Below, piece by piece: positions 25,301-33,329 of a stretch of 64,000 bases of DNA. Origin of the DNA: Liquidambar formosana (taxonomy: Eukaryota; Streptophyta; Magnoliopsida; Saxifragales; Altingiaceae); the NCBI GenBank assembly GCA_039720395.1, contig CM077826.1, positions 21,453,053 through 21,517,052 of the forward strand. Reading direction: 5' to 3'. Each line of letters opens with the position of its first letter. Positions within the stretch are counted from its first letter, which is position 1. A program made the position numbers and the translations under genes. The notes under the pieces were generated by a model, which ran no database searches, was not told where the DNA came from, and was given only the letters and a program-made list of their open reading frames with translations.

Positions 25301-25539
25301 CACAATGAATTAATTTTCAAATCTTCAAGGTTAATATATCACAGCAAAGAGAAAGAAAAATAATATATATACACTGGTCAAATCTTCAAGGTTAATATAT
25401 ATGTGTACTCACCGGGAATGTCAGTGGTAAGCTCCCTTCGAGCTTTTTCATGATAGTCTGAATTGCCAAAAGTAACGATCACCGGAATAAAGATCAGCCA
25501 TACCGTCGGAGCCAAAGCCATCGTACGTCCACCACCCAT
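2135..25539 (-). CDS. Malectin-like LRR receptor kinase, 13 exons, complete
   Basis: Exons (minus strand): 25413-25539, 10737-11268, 9622-10091, 8600-8735, 8165-8236, 5754-5825, 5590-5670, 5250-5398, 4147-4352, 3901-4027, 3384-3446, 3095-3284, 2135-2549. They sum to 2640 nt, 879 codons plus TAA; every junction is GT-AG and phases agree. Order of parts: signal peptide (about 1-26), malectin-like domain (about 43-372, opening with ISIDCG), GDPC motif (395-398), three LRRs (about 421-490), membrane helix (about 515-538), Ser/Thr kinase (about 577-850) with [12 protein letters not shown]599, E615, HRDMKTTN (693-700) and DFG (713-715). Length and exon pattern match LRR-RLK subfamily I, the family of Arabidopsis IOS1, FRK1 and MEE39. 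Members act at the plasma membrane in immunity or development; the ligand here cannot be inferred. No lesion was found. A decayed kinase copy lies at 52467-56571. Confidence 0.94.
5250..8735 (-). CDS. Receptor kinase exons 4-8: GDPC linker, three LRRs, TM helix
   Basis: Exon 4 (8600-8735) carries NWQGDPCVP, the GDPC motif at which the ectodomain of the related symbiosis receptor SYMRK is processed. Exons 5 and 6 (8165-8236, 5754-5825) are both exactly 72 nt with phase 2 borders, one 24-residue LRR each ([12 protein letters not shown] and [12 protein letters not shown] types). Exon 7 (5590-5670) holds a third, shorter repeat ([12 protein letters not shown]). Exon 8 (5250-5398) encodes a Cys-bearing linker, a hydrophobic helix ([19 protein letters not shown]) and a basic stop-transfer KRKR. 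The repeated 72-nt phase-2 exons are a hallmark of plant LRR genes. Confidence 0.92.
6672..6936. mobile_element. Stowaway-like MITE in intron 5
   Basis: The 265-bp element ends in GGGACGGAGGGAG and starts with a degenerate inverted copy (CCCGCTCCGTCTC), flanked by TA on both sides as in Tc1/mariner-derived Stowaway MITEs. The AT-rich interior matches the copy at 32401-32657 in the same orientation. Confidence 0.8.
7011..7229. mobile_element. Short foldback MITE in intron 5
   Basis: About 220 bp bounded by inverted repeats of roughly 30 bp (CTCTATTTGGTTCATGGATT type at the left, its imperfect complement at the right), each bordered inside by a long purine run. The class is probably hAT-like from the end sequence, but no clear target duplication was seen. 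Confidence 0.6.
9622..11268 (-). CDS. Receptor kinase exons 2-3: malectin-like ectodomain
   Basis: Exon 2 (10737-11268) and exon 3 (9622-10091) are separated by a 645-bp intron and encode about 334 residues. Recognisable family landmarks are ISIDCG at the start, a TG/KT-type segment before the Arg-rich helix, LRSFP followed by a Cys-Tyr pair, [26 protein letters not shown], the IHVCLVNTG strand and [10 protein letters not shown]. Several Asn-X-Ser/Thr sites are present. In characterised relatives this domain lies in the apoplast and contributes to ligand or partner binding; the partner here is unknown. Confidence 0.92.
12190..12560. repeat. Two-unit tandem duplication, about 190 bp per unit
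   Basis: Two adjacent AT-rich units (about 12190-12375 and 12385-12560) share the same order of motifs: GGTTTACCAAA-like, ATCTAAAATGTTTA, TGTTCGGAATATA, AATATGTTCAG and TACCGAAC. They differ by scattered substitutions. Function unknown; probably part of an old transposable element. Confidence 0.6.
12861..13492. mobile_element. Foldback element with GAGAAA-rich inverted ends
   Basis: The left end (ATGGATTGAGAGAAATGGAG, from 12881) and right end (its complement, ending ATCCATAC near 13484) form inverted repeats of about 40 bp, with further purine-rich arms. The AAGGCCTTGT start resembles hAT-type MITEs. The open frames inside run through low-complexity purine or pyrimidine arms and are not credible genes. 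Confidence 0.6.
14787..15049. repeat. Repeat copy A, left part (unoccupied LINE site)
   Basis: This sequence matches 24157-24403 plus 25022-25062, and here the two halves are joined without the LINE present in copy B. Its right part resumes at about 18225-18390 after a 3.2 kb insert. The shared segments include purine-rich GAGAAAGAAAGG and GTGGATTGGTGG. Confidence 0.65.
15050..18224. mobile_element. Probable 3.2 kb insertion inside repeat copy A
   Basis: Copy B of the flanking repeat runs straight across this point (about 25062), so these 3.2 kb look like an insertion. The ends, GATGCGTTTGGTTTGCGG and a right end reading CATCTAGTGTTTGC on the other strand, are loosely inverted, as in hAT-like elements. 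A nested MULE-like segment may lie at about 15375-16750. Inside are a 115-bp tandem repeat (15802-16030) and a short acidic frame (16170-16466, Glu/Asp-rich) that resembles nothing recognised. No transposase was identified. Confidence 0.45.
15802..16030. repeat. Tandem repeat, two units of 115 bp
   Basis: Units starting at 15802 and 15917 share TTGAATCATTA, GTACTGTTGTTAGTATTTAT and ATCACTTCACTGTTGTTTTG in the same order. Partial and inverted fragments of the same motif continue to about 16185. Confidence 0.75.
18561..18926. mobile_element. Palindromic MITE with long inverted ends
   Basis: The left end GGGTTAGGATCAATATACAC and right end GTGTATGTTGATCCTAACC are inverted copies. The inverted similarity continues inward (ATATTTTATGAAACTCACCG against CGGTGGGTTTCACAAAATAT), so most of this 366-bp segment could fold on itself. 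No target duplication could be fixed. Confidence 0.7.
19408..19806. mobile_element. Palindromic MULE-type MITE, 9-bp TSD TTACTATTA
   Basis: The 399-bp element begins GGGAACGGCTATTGCAACC and ends with its inverted copy. It is flanked by TTACTATTA at 19399-19407 and 19807-19815, a perfect 9-bp target duplication. Internal arms (TTTTGAACAACTTT and AGTTGTTCAAAATGATG) are also inverted, so the whole unit is close to a palindrome. Confidence 0.88.
21003..21190. repeat. Tandem duplication with 100-bp period
   Basis: Units starting near 21003 and 21103 share CACATACTG, CGACCACATTAAAATTATAT-like and CTAGTTTGCCCTTTTGATGG blocks almost without change. It lies just inside the left end of the Pack-MULE-like element. 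Confidence 0.85.
21412..21915 (+). pseudogene. Captured N-terminal part of an NDR1/HIN1-like (LEA-2) gene
   Basis: The 167-codon frame opens with a Pro/Ser-rich head, then [20 protein letters not shown], a Cys cluster (YCCCLCW), a membrane helix (about residues 66-90, [19 protein letters not shown]) and [18 protein letters not shown], the entry to the LEA-2 domain. This is the layout of plant NHL proteins, which are type II membrane proteins linked to defence. Similarity ends near residue 118, where the LEA-2 fold should continue; the last ~50 residues are unrelated and charged. It lies antisense to the receptor kinase, inside its first intron and between MULE ends. It is most likely a captured fragment; whether it is expressed is unknown. 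Confidence 0.75.
22632..23691. mobile_element. MULE-type MITE interrupted by a second element
   Basis: The ends GGGGGCCTCTATT and AATAGAGGCCCCC are perfect inverted repeats, and flanking 9-mers TATTGTTTA and ACTTGTTTA agree at 7 of 9 positions. The arms contain the same core as the element at 19408-19806. The left arm is split after ATTAGCA by the insert listed next. Confidence 0.75.
22649..23315. mobile_element. ATATCGATA-rich element nested in a MULE-type MITE
   Basis: The 667-bp insert is bracketed by ATTAGCA (22642-22648 and 23316-23322), a likely target duplication. Its ends, CCATGGACTAAAATAT and ATATTTAAGTCCTTG, are imperfect inverted copies. The interior is dominated by ATATATC/GATATAT permutations. 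The 7-8 bp duplication suggests a hAT-type MITE. Confidence 0.7.
24404..25021 (+). mobile_element. 5'-truncated LINE: RNase H end with poly(A)
   Basis: Plus-strand reading gives [10 protein letters not shown], then [17 protein letters not shown] and [11 protein letters not shown], the RNase H region found at the 3' end of plant L1-type LINEs. It is followed by the usual [13 protein letters not shown] tail and ends TTATC plus 16 A (25006-25021). Stops and frame changes interrupt it. It is inserted in repeat copy B; the empty counterpart is at about 15003. Confidence 0.75.
25413..25539 (-). CDS. Receptor kinase exon 1: start codon and signal peptide
   Basis: This 127-nt exon begins with ATG at 25539 and ends CCC G before a GTGAGT donor. 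It encodes a short Gly/Arg-rich start, a hydrophobic stretch (about residues 8-25, with WLIFIPVIV), then a polar segment. The single leftover G joins the GT of exon 2 to give Gly-Phe-Ile-Ser-Ile-Asp-Cys-Gly, the usual start of the malectin-like domain in this family, so the distant exon pairs correctly. A second in-frame ATG at codon 7 would also keep the hydrophobic core, but the first is the simpler choice. Confidence 0.88.
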
Positions 25540-25720
25540 TTTGATCTTCCCTGAATTTCCCCAAATGTTATTTTTGCTTAATTGGATTCAGACCTTGAAA
25601 TTAAAGAAGTCGTACAATAAAAAATAAATAAATAAAAGACCTTTAAAAAGAACACTGAATGTACTCACCAGGTTGAACCCCAAATGTTCGTCGAGAAAGA
25701 AGGAAGCCAGTTAATTCAAG
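25540..25720 (-). promoter_or_regulatory. Receptor kinase 5' leader, possibly with a 75-bp intron
   Basis: Between the candidate TATA box and the ATG the minus strand shows a CCTG/GTGAGTAC donor (exon end 25669) and a TTTCAAG acceptor (exon resumes 25593), which would define a leader intron at 25594-25668. The donor is strong, but a 75-bp intron is near the lower limit for plants, so transcript data would be needed to decide. No upstream start codon in a long frame was noticed. Confidence 0.4.
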
Positions 25721-25740
25721 GTAAAGTGTTTTGAGCTCAA

Positions 25741-25748
25741 GTTATATA
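25741..25748 (-). promoter_or_regulatory. Candidate TATA box of the receptor kinase
   Basis: Read on the minus strand this is TATATAAC, about 200 bp upstream of the ATG. A pyrimidine-rich, non-coding leader follows. Position and sequence fit a plant core promoter; the start site itself is inferred to be about 25-35 bp downstream. Confidence 0.5.
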
Positions 25749-26052
25749 CTACGAGCAACGATCAATATTTTTTGGCATAAGGGGGCTAGCATATGGTACG
25801 ATCATTGTTTAATCATTGATTTCAAGAGTGTACCATATTCACACTATCCCTAATGAGTCGCTTAATTTGACTTTGGAAAATGCCACGATGTCTTAAATGG
25901 GCAACCATCACCCACGAAGTTTCAGCCACTTTAAATGGTGAAACACATCTCATCCAATCATAATATGTCATAATTTTACTAAAAAAACAAAGATCAAATG
26001 GCATTTTTGGAGAAAGGATCCTGACAACTTTACCCTTACCAACCACACACCA

Positions 26053-26074
26053 CCCCCCCCCCCCCCCCCCCCCC
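26053..26074. repeat. Uninterrupted run of 22 C
   Basis: A pure C22 run followed by GGG, about 310 bp upstream of the candidate TATA box of the receptor kinase (G22 on its sense strand). It could form a G-quadruplex or be a length-variable homopolymer; the exact length may be affected by sequencing. Confidence 0.9.
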
Positions 26075-26079
26075 GGGTC

Positions 26080-28570
26080 ACTCCATTCACACCATTCTTC
26101 CTTGATAGCAAGATAAATGCCATCACACCTCTGACTCTGTTAGCCTCCATTATCTGAGAGAAGAGCACCCTCTTACATAGACATTAGCTTTGTAGCTAGG
26201 GCTAGGGTGCAATATGAAACTGGCCGGAATGCCTCATCACGAGTCCAATGATGAGTCCAATAACAATAGCTAATAAGGTAACTAAACTTTTGCCCTAGTT
26301 GTAGGTTTTTTATTTTATCTTATTTTTTCCTCTGCTGATTGAACTTTTGCCTCATCACGAGTCCAATGATGAGTTCAATGGTAGTTTTTTTCCTCATGGA
26401 TGAGGGATTATGGACGGGTGATGTGGCATTTCAGTTTCATTGGTAAACTCTCATGGGTATTTAAGAACTTGTTAATCTTTTGTTCTTGGGATTGTTCTAA
26501 TATTTTGAAATCATTGTAACAAAAAAAAATTTTGGTAACCCCAATTAGACATTCCGGGCTCCGCCCTAGCCAGGATTGAACTTTGTGGTACATCGAGAGA
26601 GACAAGGAAGCTAAAGTCTGGTTTAAGGACGTTGTTTTGAGGTCGAGTGAGATATTTTGGCGTTCGGGGTCACCATAATGAAGTTTTTCTATGAGAGAGA
26701 GAGGACCAATCACACTAGATGTTACTTTTCTGCACTGACAATATTGTCTATGGCAAGAGAGAAACTTGTATACACCTGTAACACAATTACTTGGTATCAT
26801 AAGTTAATGAGAGTAGAGCAAAATGAGATTATGGGATCAAAAAATACTTTGATAATCCAACTTTACTCTATCCTCATTGGCTTATGACACCACATCACAC
26901 CACATCAGTGATGTCACGGTTTTATATAAGTTTCTCTCCTGTGGCAGATGGGTGGATCAAGAAATTTAGTGATTATATTTTTTTTTAAATACTCCGTGTG
27001 TGTGTGTGTATATTATATGTATATGTACTATATATATATATAGATGTTGGAGCACATGAGTTGCATGTGAAAAAAAAAAAAAAATTACAAAAACTCCCAA
27101 GAAATAAATAGAAAATTTGAATTCAAAATGAGAACAAAAATTGATCTTAAGTAGTTAAAGAAGAGAGAGAATAAGATGATAGCTATGATAGAGGGAGACT
27201 AAAATCGGAGGAGAGAAGAAGATAGTAGGTGATTAAGCTAGAGTTTATTTAAGAATCCTTACTTAAAATACTTTTCTAATCCCATTAACCTCTACATTAT
27301 TTAAACTGATGAGAGTTTTTTGGTAATCCACCCTGTATATTCAACTAAAGTTCCAAAAACTTTCTATATTAGTATAGATAAAACGGAGGATTGGGTTCCA
27401 TAGATGTGCCACGTGTCAGTATGAATTTTCTTTTTTTTTTTTTTTTTTTTTTTGTCAAATCACATGTTGGAACGATGGTGTGGAAAACTTTTTGAAAAAA
27501 ATTACCTTTTTGGTGACCATTTTGCAACTTAATACCAAACAAGGAATATCATCTATCAACAAGGTAAAAACTAATTGTATACCGCGTCAAAATGACTCCT
27601 AATTTCTTTTGTTGCATATTAAATTAGAAAGTGATCACTAAAAAGTAATTTTCCCAAAACTAAAAAGTAATTTTCCCAAAAGTTTGGGGAAATTGCTTTT
27701 TAGTGACTACTTTTCAACTTAATACCGTAAATCGAAAAACCCATATTGTATAATGTTCAACCCAAATTTAATAGACTATCATATTTCTTCGATTTTTTTA
27801 TACCTATTCATCTCTTCTCCCAAAAATGAACATATAAAATTATAAGTAGTCATAATAAAAAATAGAGACAAATCAAGGAAATGAAGGTTAAAAAAAAAAT
27901 TTGGCGGCATGCTGGAATATTCAAATTCTTCCAATCTGACTTCGATATTAAAAAAAGAAAAAAAAGAAAAAACCCGTTTTAATCAAAATTCTTCATGATG
28001 GTTATTTACCAAAGTTAAAAAGATCTATGCCTTCTCTTATCTTTTTCTCCCTCCTTGATTCTTCAATTTTCTTTATTTCTCTAAACTTTTCTTTCCATTT
28101 TTTTTACTCTAATCTGAAACAAATTTTCACTCTTTGTAAAACCCACTCGAAACCCTCATAGAAGACCAAGATTAAGTGGTGTCATTTATCCTATAATCTG
28201 CATCATTGGATTTCGAGACACTTTCAAAAACTATACTTGATTTGGTACATACCAAAATGTCAAAACTGTGACCGTGGGATAAGCTAGACTCTGGAGAATT
28301 TTAATATTTTTCCACCAAATACCATAACGTGTCAGCTCCTTCATTTTTTCACTAGTTTCCATCATTAAATTAATTATTTTTCAAAATAATTTGTCATTTT
28401 TTGGGAATATAATTAAATTTTGTATGATACATTATGCTAACATTACACCAATGATTATTTTGATTTAATTATCTAATTTATTTTTGCTTAAATCTTTTAA
28501 ATTTAATTGACATATTATATTAACAAATACATTTTACTATTTTAAAGCATAAGTATTCTATTAAAATTCA
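26080..28570. other. Gene-free upstream region of the receptor kinase
   Basis: AT-rich DNA with short repeats: TGCCTCATCACGAGTCCAAT occurs at about 26230 and again at 26348, a TG/TA microsatellite lies at 26995-27042, a poly-T at 27430, and a direct repeat of CTAAAAAGTAATTTTCCCAA at 27637-27680. Nothing coding was recognised on either strand. Confidence 0.6.
26776..26925. repeat. Short foldback MITE, family also at 51.03-51.22 kb
   Basis: Left arm with TAAGTTAATGAGAGTAGAGC and right arm with CTTTACTCTATCCTCATTGGC are inverted copies around a short spacer. The same arms occur at 51034-51220. Neither copy has a clear target duplication. Confidence 0.55.
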
Positions 28571-28574
28571 AATT

Positions 28575-28720
28575 AGTGAATGGCCCTTAGGTCTAATGGC
28601 ATGTCCCATCCTAATAGTGGTATATGATTTACAGAAGTCTTTGTTTCGACTCCGTGTGGATGTGTGTTTTCTCCAACCATTTGGCAATGCATATTTGGCC
28701 AATAGTTAGATGGAGAAAAG
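28575..28720 (+). repeat. tRNA-like SINE head
   Basis: CCTTAGGTCTAATGGC resembles a Pol III A box, and GTTTCGACTCC about 45 bp later resembles a B box. The spacing fits a tRNA-derived SINE head. Downstream segments CTAGGCGATTTTTAG and CTAAGCGACTTTTAG (28788, 28984) form an imperfect direct repeat. A complete tRNA fold is not evident. Confidence 0.4.
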
Positions 28721-29238
28721 AGAAAGGTACCATCACACTGAATAAAAATGATAAAATGACATGACAAATATGTTATACTTTATATTGTCTAGGCGATTTT
28801 TAGAATTATGGGACCTACTTATATATTACTCTAAACACTCCTATCCCAATTTACCTTATGTGGTATATGGTCTTAGTAACATGGGAAAAAGAAAAAAGTC
28901 AAAGGACCACGCATTGACATGATTAAATAGAGGTGATAAAGTATGACATAATAGTACTGAGAAGCACGCTATACTCTAAAAACCTAAGCGACTTTTAGAG
29001 ATGTGAAACCTTACTTATATACAACCCTAATACCCCTGCTCAATGTGGGACAAGGTTCCTTTCAATTATTGCACATAAGAATTTATTCACAAATTAAACC
29101 TTAACTTTATATAATCTACAAAAGTGGTTAATAAATTTAACAAAAAAAATCAAAATTAACCATTATTTCGCAATTGGAATAAAGCAATTTAGTAAATTTA
29201 AATCAAATTACTTATCTAAATTTTTTTTTATTTTTAAA

Positions 29239-29760
29239 TTGAGTAGTTACACGTGTGCATATATGCACATTAGTGCATCCGATCCGTCCCTGACCGCAGA
29301 GTTCACGTCTCCACAGGCTTGGCCAGATAACAAAATTTCAGTTGATTGTGGTTCATTGACTTCATGCTCTCCTGTTAAAGATCTTGAACATTACGCTAAA
29401 AGTCTTTGGGCTAATAGAAAACGTCAAATTGGCCTTCAACCTCTCGGTCTTTGGACTAATCGAATACGTCAAATTAGCCTTCAACCTCTCGGATTGAACA
29501 AGTCATCACCCGACATTTCAATGGCTCTCACTCTTTTTTTCTCCAATAGAAAAACCAAGCAATACCTTTTAGAATGCATATTATCCAAGGTCCCGCGTAG
29601 GGTACAGCTATGCAGGTCCTCATGGGTGGCGAGCGTATCCTGTATCACGTGACCCCACTTGTTATGAGGAGAGGAGTGGTCACCGCCACGCGGCAGCATA
29701 TAATCCAAGGTGCCGGGAATCCCGCAACTTGTGCCGCCAAAAATGGTAGTAAAAATTAAA
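29239..29760 (+). other. Higher-complexity segment with a 45-bp tandem duplication
   Basis: This segment is less AT-rich than its neighbours and holds an open frame of 137 codons (29239-29652). Two 45-bp units (about 29402 and 29449) repeat the GTCTTTGG-GCTAAT and CAACCTCTCGG blocks, giving a repeated RQIGLQPLGL-like peptide. No family was recognised and no splice context is obvious, so it is left as unclassified sequence, not a gene. Confidence 0.4.
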
Positions 29761-31139
29761 AGGGGAACTCACCAGTTGCCTTTTTCGGAGTAATTACCAA
29801 GAAGGATGTTTTGATTATCAATTTGTTCTTGTTTGTAATAATTTATAGTAAAATTAATAATCAATTTGTTATAAGTCAATAGTCAAAGAAATTATTGTGA
29901 AAGAATGATGCATTGGTAATTTCTCTAAATTATAAAATACCCAAAAAAAGGGACGGCTCGTAGCTTAGCTGAGAGCGCAATGCAGTCGCGGACATTACAA
30001 TCGGATTCCACTCGACTTAATTGATGACCCTTCCCGTTAATGTGTTGGCAGCGCACGTGCGGATGGTTGAAATTTTTGGATAAATGACCCCGATGGGCAC
30101 ACACCTTATAGCTGTTTTTTCCAAGAGTAAAGCTATTAGTTATGATGGCCTGTGGGGAGCACCTTCTTGGATTATTTGACAAGACTCTCCCTCCTCTTTT
30201 TTTTTTTTTTTTTTTTTAGGAAAATAGCGCATTAATTTTAAGGAATAAATTTTATGTAGAATAGATAACTTTTTCTAACAGTTACGCATACAAAATTTCA
30301 ATAAAAATATATTTTTAATAAATTATATTAGTTGAAAAGACTTGATGAGATATGCTTAAAGTCAGTAGATAATCCCGTATGATCTGAGGTTATAGGATCT
30401 TGTGGTGCAACAGACTTCATGAGATAAATTTGGTAATGTAACATGTTCTTCTATTGTGCGTCTAAAATTCACGAAAAACAATAAAACTCATGGTGAGAGC
30501 GTCAATGACACTAATAACAAATGAACTCTAACATATATGGATTCTATATAAATCCACTTATGAAGTAAAGAGGCAGTTCACACAAAGAGTATTTTTAATA
30601 ATTCTATGTTGTAGTCATAAATTACAGTTCACACAAAGGCTCTCACTCCTTTAACCCAACTCGACAAAATTCTTTCCAATACTATATATTTTTAAAGGCG
30701 TGCACATCTTAGGATACATTTAATGGAGTAATTATTGCATAAGAAAATTTATGTATACAACATTTTTATATTATATTTTCATGTTTTTCTATGTAATTTG
30801 TATCATATATTCTCCATGCATTTTTACGTTCTTCTATACAATTTGCATAGTTTTTATGCATTTTCATATTTCTCATACAATTATTACTTTATTAAATGCA
30901 TCTTAACCTGTGCTCTCTGAGGACATATATTAAGAAAACCATTATTTATTTTTATTTTTATTTTTATTCATAATTGCTCCTCCTATGACTCAAACTATAG
31001 AAATGGGGTTTAGTTCATAGACCAAATGTTAAGAACTTTGACCAATATGCCAGAAATTCCAAGACTAATAGTTTATGGTAATTAAGTAAGTGAAAAATTG
31101 AATTATCGTGACTTAAAAGTTCAAAGAAGAGGAACATGA

Positions 31140-31325
31140 AGCAGGGCCACTTAGTGACCCACCTACCCCTGACATGTAAAACCCTGGATGTACAAGCCAC
31201 TCCCTTTGACTTGCATATCATTTGAGTCGCGGAGTGGCCACATGCACCAGTGAGGAATCGAACTCATAACTTCTGGATTTACGATTCGTCACAAACCCAC
31301 CCATTACCATTGAGCCACCATGGGG
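31140..31325 (-). repeat. tRNA-derived SINE (minus strand)
   Basis: On the minus strand the 5' end reads CATGGTGGCTCAATGGTAAT, containing an A box (TGGCTCAATGG). GAGTTCGATTCCTC, a good B box, follows about 50 bp later. After it comes a non-tRNA body ending near the CCTGCTTCATGTTCCTC region. The box pair with this spacing is the signature of tRNA-derived SINEs; no anticodon arm supports a working tRNA. Confidence 0.6.
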
Positions 31326-32400
31326 AGGGGGTTAAAAAACCATAGTTCAATTAGGAATAGATGATTTATTTTTATTGGTATATTTGAAGCAAGAAAGTAA
31401 ATTATTTAATTTCTATTGGGATACTTTTTATAAATGGTCAAAAGATAATTTTAAATATAGAGTTCTTAAAATCTATTTGAATTAAAACATTTGTTCATAT
31501 CAGAGTTACAAAGACATATAATATATAGTTCCTTTTTTTTTTTTTGGTTTTTTGATTGAAATAATTTATAATGGCGCATGTTACTATTTCATAGCAACCA
31601 CAGACAACAGTGGCAAAATAGTAATATGTTATTGTTTTTTTTTTTTTTTTTCCCAATTACCTAATCATAATGGGTCTTATTTTGAAGATCCATATGGGTG
31701 GATTCAAAAAGTATAAATTTTGTTAAAAATGGAAGTGTATGTTGTAAGTTATAAGCTTTAAGGTTCCCTTAATAACAAAAAAATAGAATGCCCTTACAAG
31801 CAAATAAGGTTAAATTATGATTTTTTTTTTTAATTTTTTTAAAAAAGATGGGTTTATTGCTAATAAGGATACTATTATATGGGACTAATGGGTTAAAAAA
31901 TTTTTTGATGGGGTTATTACTAAAATCAGTATTCTAATTATGATTATTGTCAATTTTTCCTCCAAAAAAAAAAAAAAAAAAAAAGGGAGGAAAAAATGGA
32001 AGAAGAAGATCGAGGAGTGATGCATGATATATAGATGAAGAGGATTTGATAAGGAGGAGTAGGCCACAAAATAAGGGAAACGACTCATTATCACACTCAT
32101 GAAAGCAATCGTTATTCATGCAACCGCAAAGAAATTGATACACAAATACGCAATGATGCGCATTGGAATCTTGTATGGTGGGACCATATATCTTACAAAT
32201 GTACACTAAGAGTCAAAATTTGGGGAGGGAATGTTGCTCGTTCATTTGTTAGGTCTTTGACGAAATATGAAGGAAGTTTCATGAACAAGACTTGTCTTGC
32301 ATGCCGCGTAAAAAACTCATAAAGACTTGACCCCAGCTCAAGTGCTCAGGTCGGTCTGGTGCCCCTCGCTGTCCAATGTTTGAAAAATTATTGAATTGTA

Positions 32401-32657
32401 CTCACTCCGTTCTTATTTAATTAGTTTATATTTTTTTTGGAGATATTTTAAAATTATTGTCATAAAAAAATGTCAATAATTTTTTTATTTGATTTCTTAA
32501 AATACCCTTGAAAGAGTATTATCTCTTTTTACAATGTTTTATACACTTTATGGTAAAATTAGAATTTTGAAATATGTGTTGATGTGAAAGCATTTAATAA
32601 GGTCTCTTAAAAAAATGTATTTTTTCAAAGGGAACAATCATTTAGGAACGGAGGGAG
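32401..32657. mobile_element. Stowaway-like MITE, second copy
   Basis: Ends CTCACTCCGTTC and GAACGGAGGGAG are inverted, with TA on both sides. The 257-bp interior matches 6672-6936 in the same orientation (GATTTCTTAAAATAC, TTTTTACAATGTTTTATACAC). Confidence 0.85.
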
Positions 32658-33033
32658 TACCAAAAATTTGAATAATTGTTGATTCACCGGTTAAACAGTG
32701 GGATAACGTGTGAAATAAGATTAAAAGAAAGATTTTTAGACAAAATTTATAAAATTAGAATAAAAATGTTTATACCTTAAAAAATTCTTTAAAATATTTG
32801 GCCATCCATATGGTTAAAAAATTCTTCAATAAAAATCTACTTTCAAGTTGGAAGCTAGCTTACATTAGGCTATCTACATGGTTTCTTTTGTACGTCATGC
32901 TTACATGCACCATTATGCCTGCATATCATCTAGGTTTCAGCTGTGTCATAAAGCCAACTAAATGTAGATTTGAACAAAGCATTTAGAAATCAAATTGAGG
33001 ATAATTTCTTTTTAAAATATTCAAATTTATCAA

Positions 33034-33329
33034 GGATTTGTTTGATTGTCCAATTCGAAATTAAATAATTCAAGAAATTTTACATAAGGTTAAAGATATA
33101 AATCTATCACCTAGCCTTGAATTAAAATATTTTAATTATCACTATAATTGATATTGCAGAATCAATTTTAAAGAATTAATGAAATACCATTATTTTGAAT
33201 TGTCACTTTTATTTGTGATGATTTTATCATTTTCTTGAATTGGTTAATTTAAAATGATGGAGTGTGCCTTTAATATTATGTAAGAATTGTTGAATTATTT
33301 AATTTCGAATTAGACAACCAAACAGGACC
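33034..33329. mobile_element. Foldback MITE with CCAATTCGAAATTAAATAAT ends
   Basis: The left end (TTTGATTGTCCAATTCGAAA) and right end (TTTCGAATTAGACAACCAAA) are inverted copies extending about 45 bp. A diverged relative appears to end near 24035 in the receptor-kinase intron, after an element starting around 23745. End type suggests hAT, but the target duplication is unclear. Confidence 0.65.

Larger units (their letters stand above)
11269..25412 (-). other. Giant first intron (14.1 kb) of the receptor kinase
   Basis: The intron begins GTGAGTAC at 25412 and ends TTAAG at 11269, with the same phase on both sides. It is filled with mobile DNA, listed separately: a tandemly repeated AT-rich segment near 12.2-12.6 kb, a foldback element at 12.86-13.49 kb, a 3.2 kb insert at about 15.05-18.22 kb, a palindromic MITE at 18.56-18.93 kb, MULE-type MITEs at 19.4 and 22.6 kb, a Pack-MULE-like element at 20.86-22.06 kb and a truncated LINE at 24.4 kb. 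The other introns of the gene are at most about 2.3 kb. Confidence 0.85.

Noticed and set aside
26408..26800. Minus-strand open frame of 130 codons upstream of the receptor kinase
   Set aside because: No recognised domain, no splice or promoter context, and it overlaps a foldback MITE at its right edge.
29936..30030. Possible tRNA gene (TAGCTTAGCTGAGAGCGC resembles an A box and D arm)
   Set aside because: No matching acceptor stem, anticodon arm or proper B box could be built downstream.
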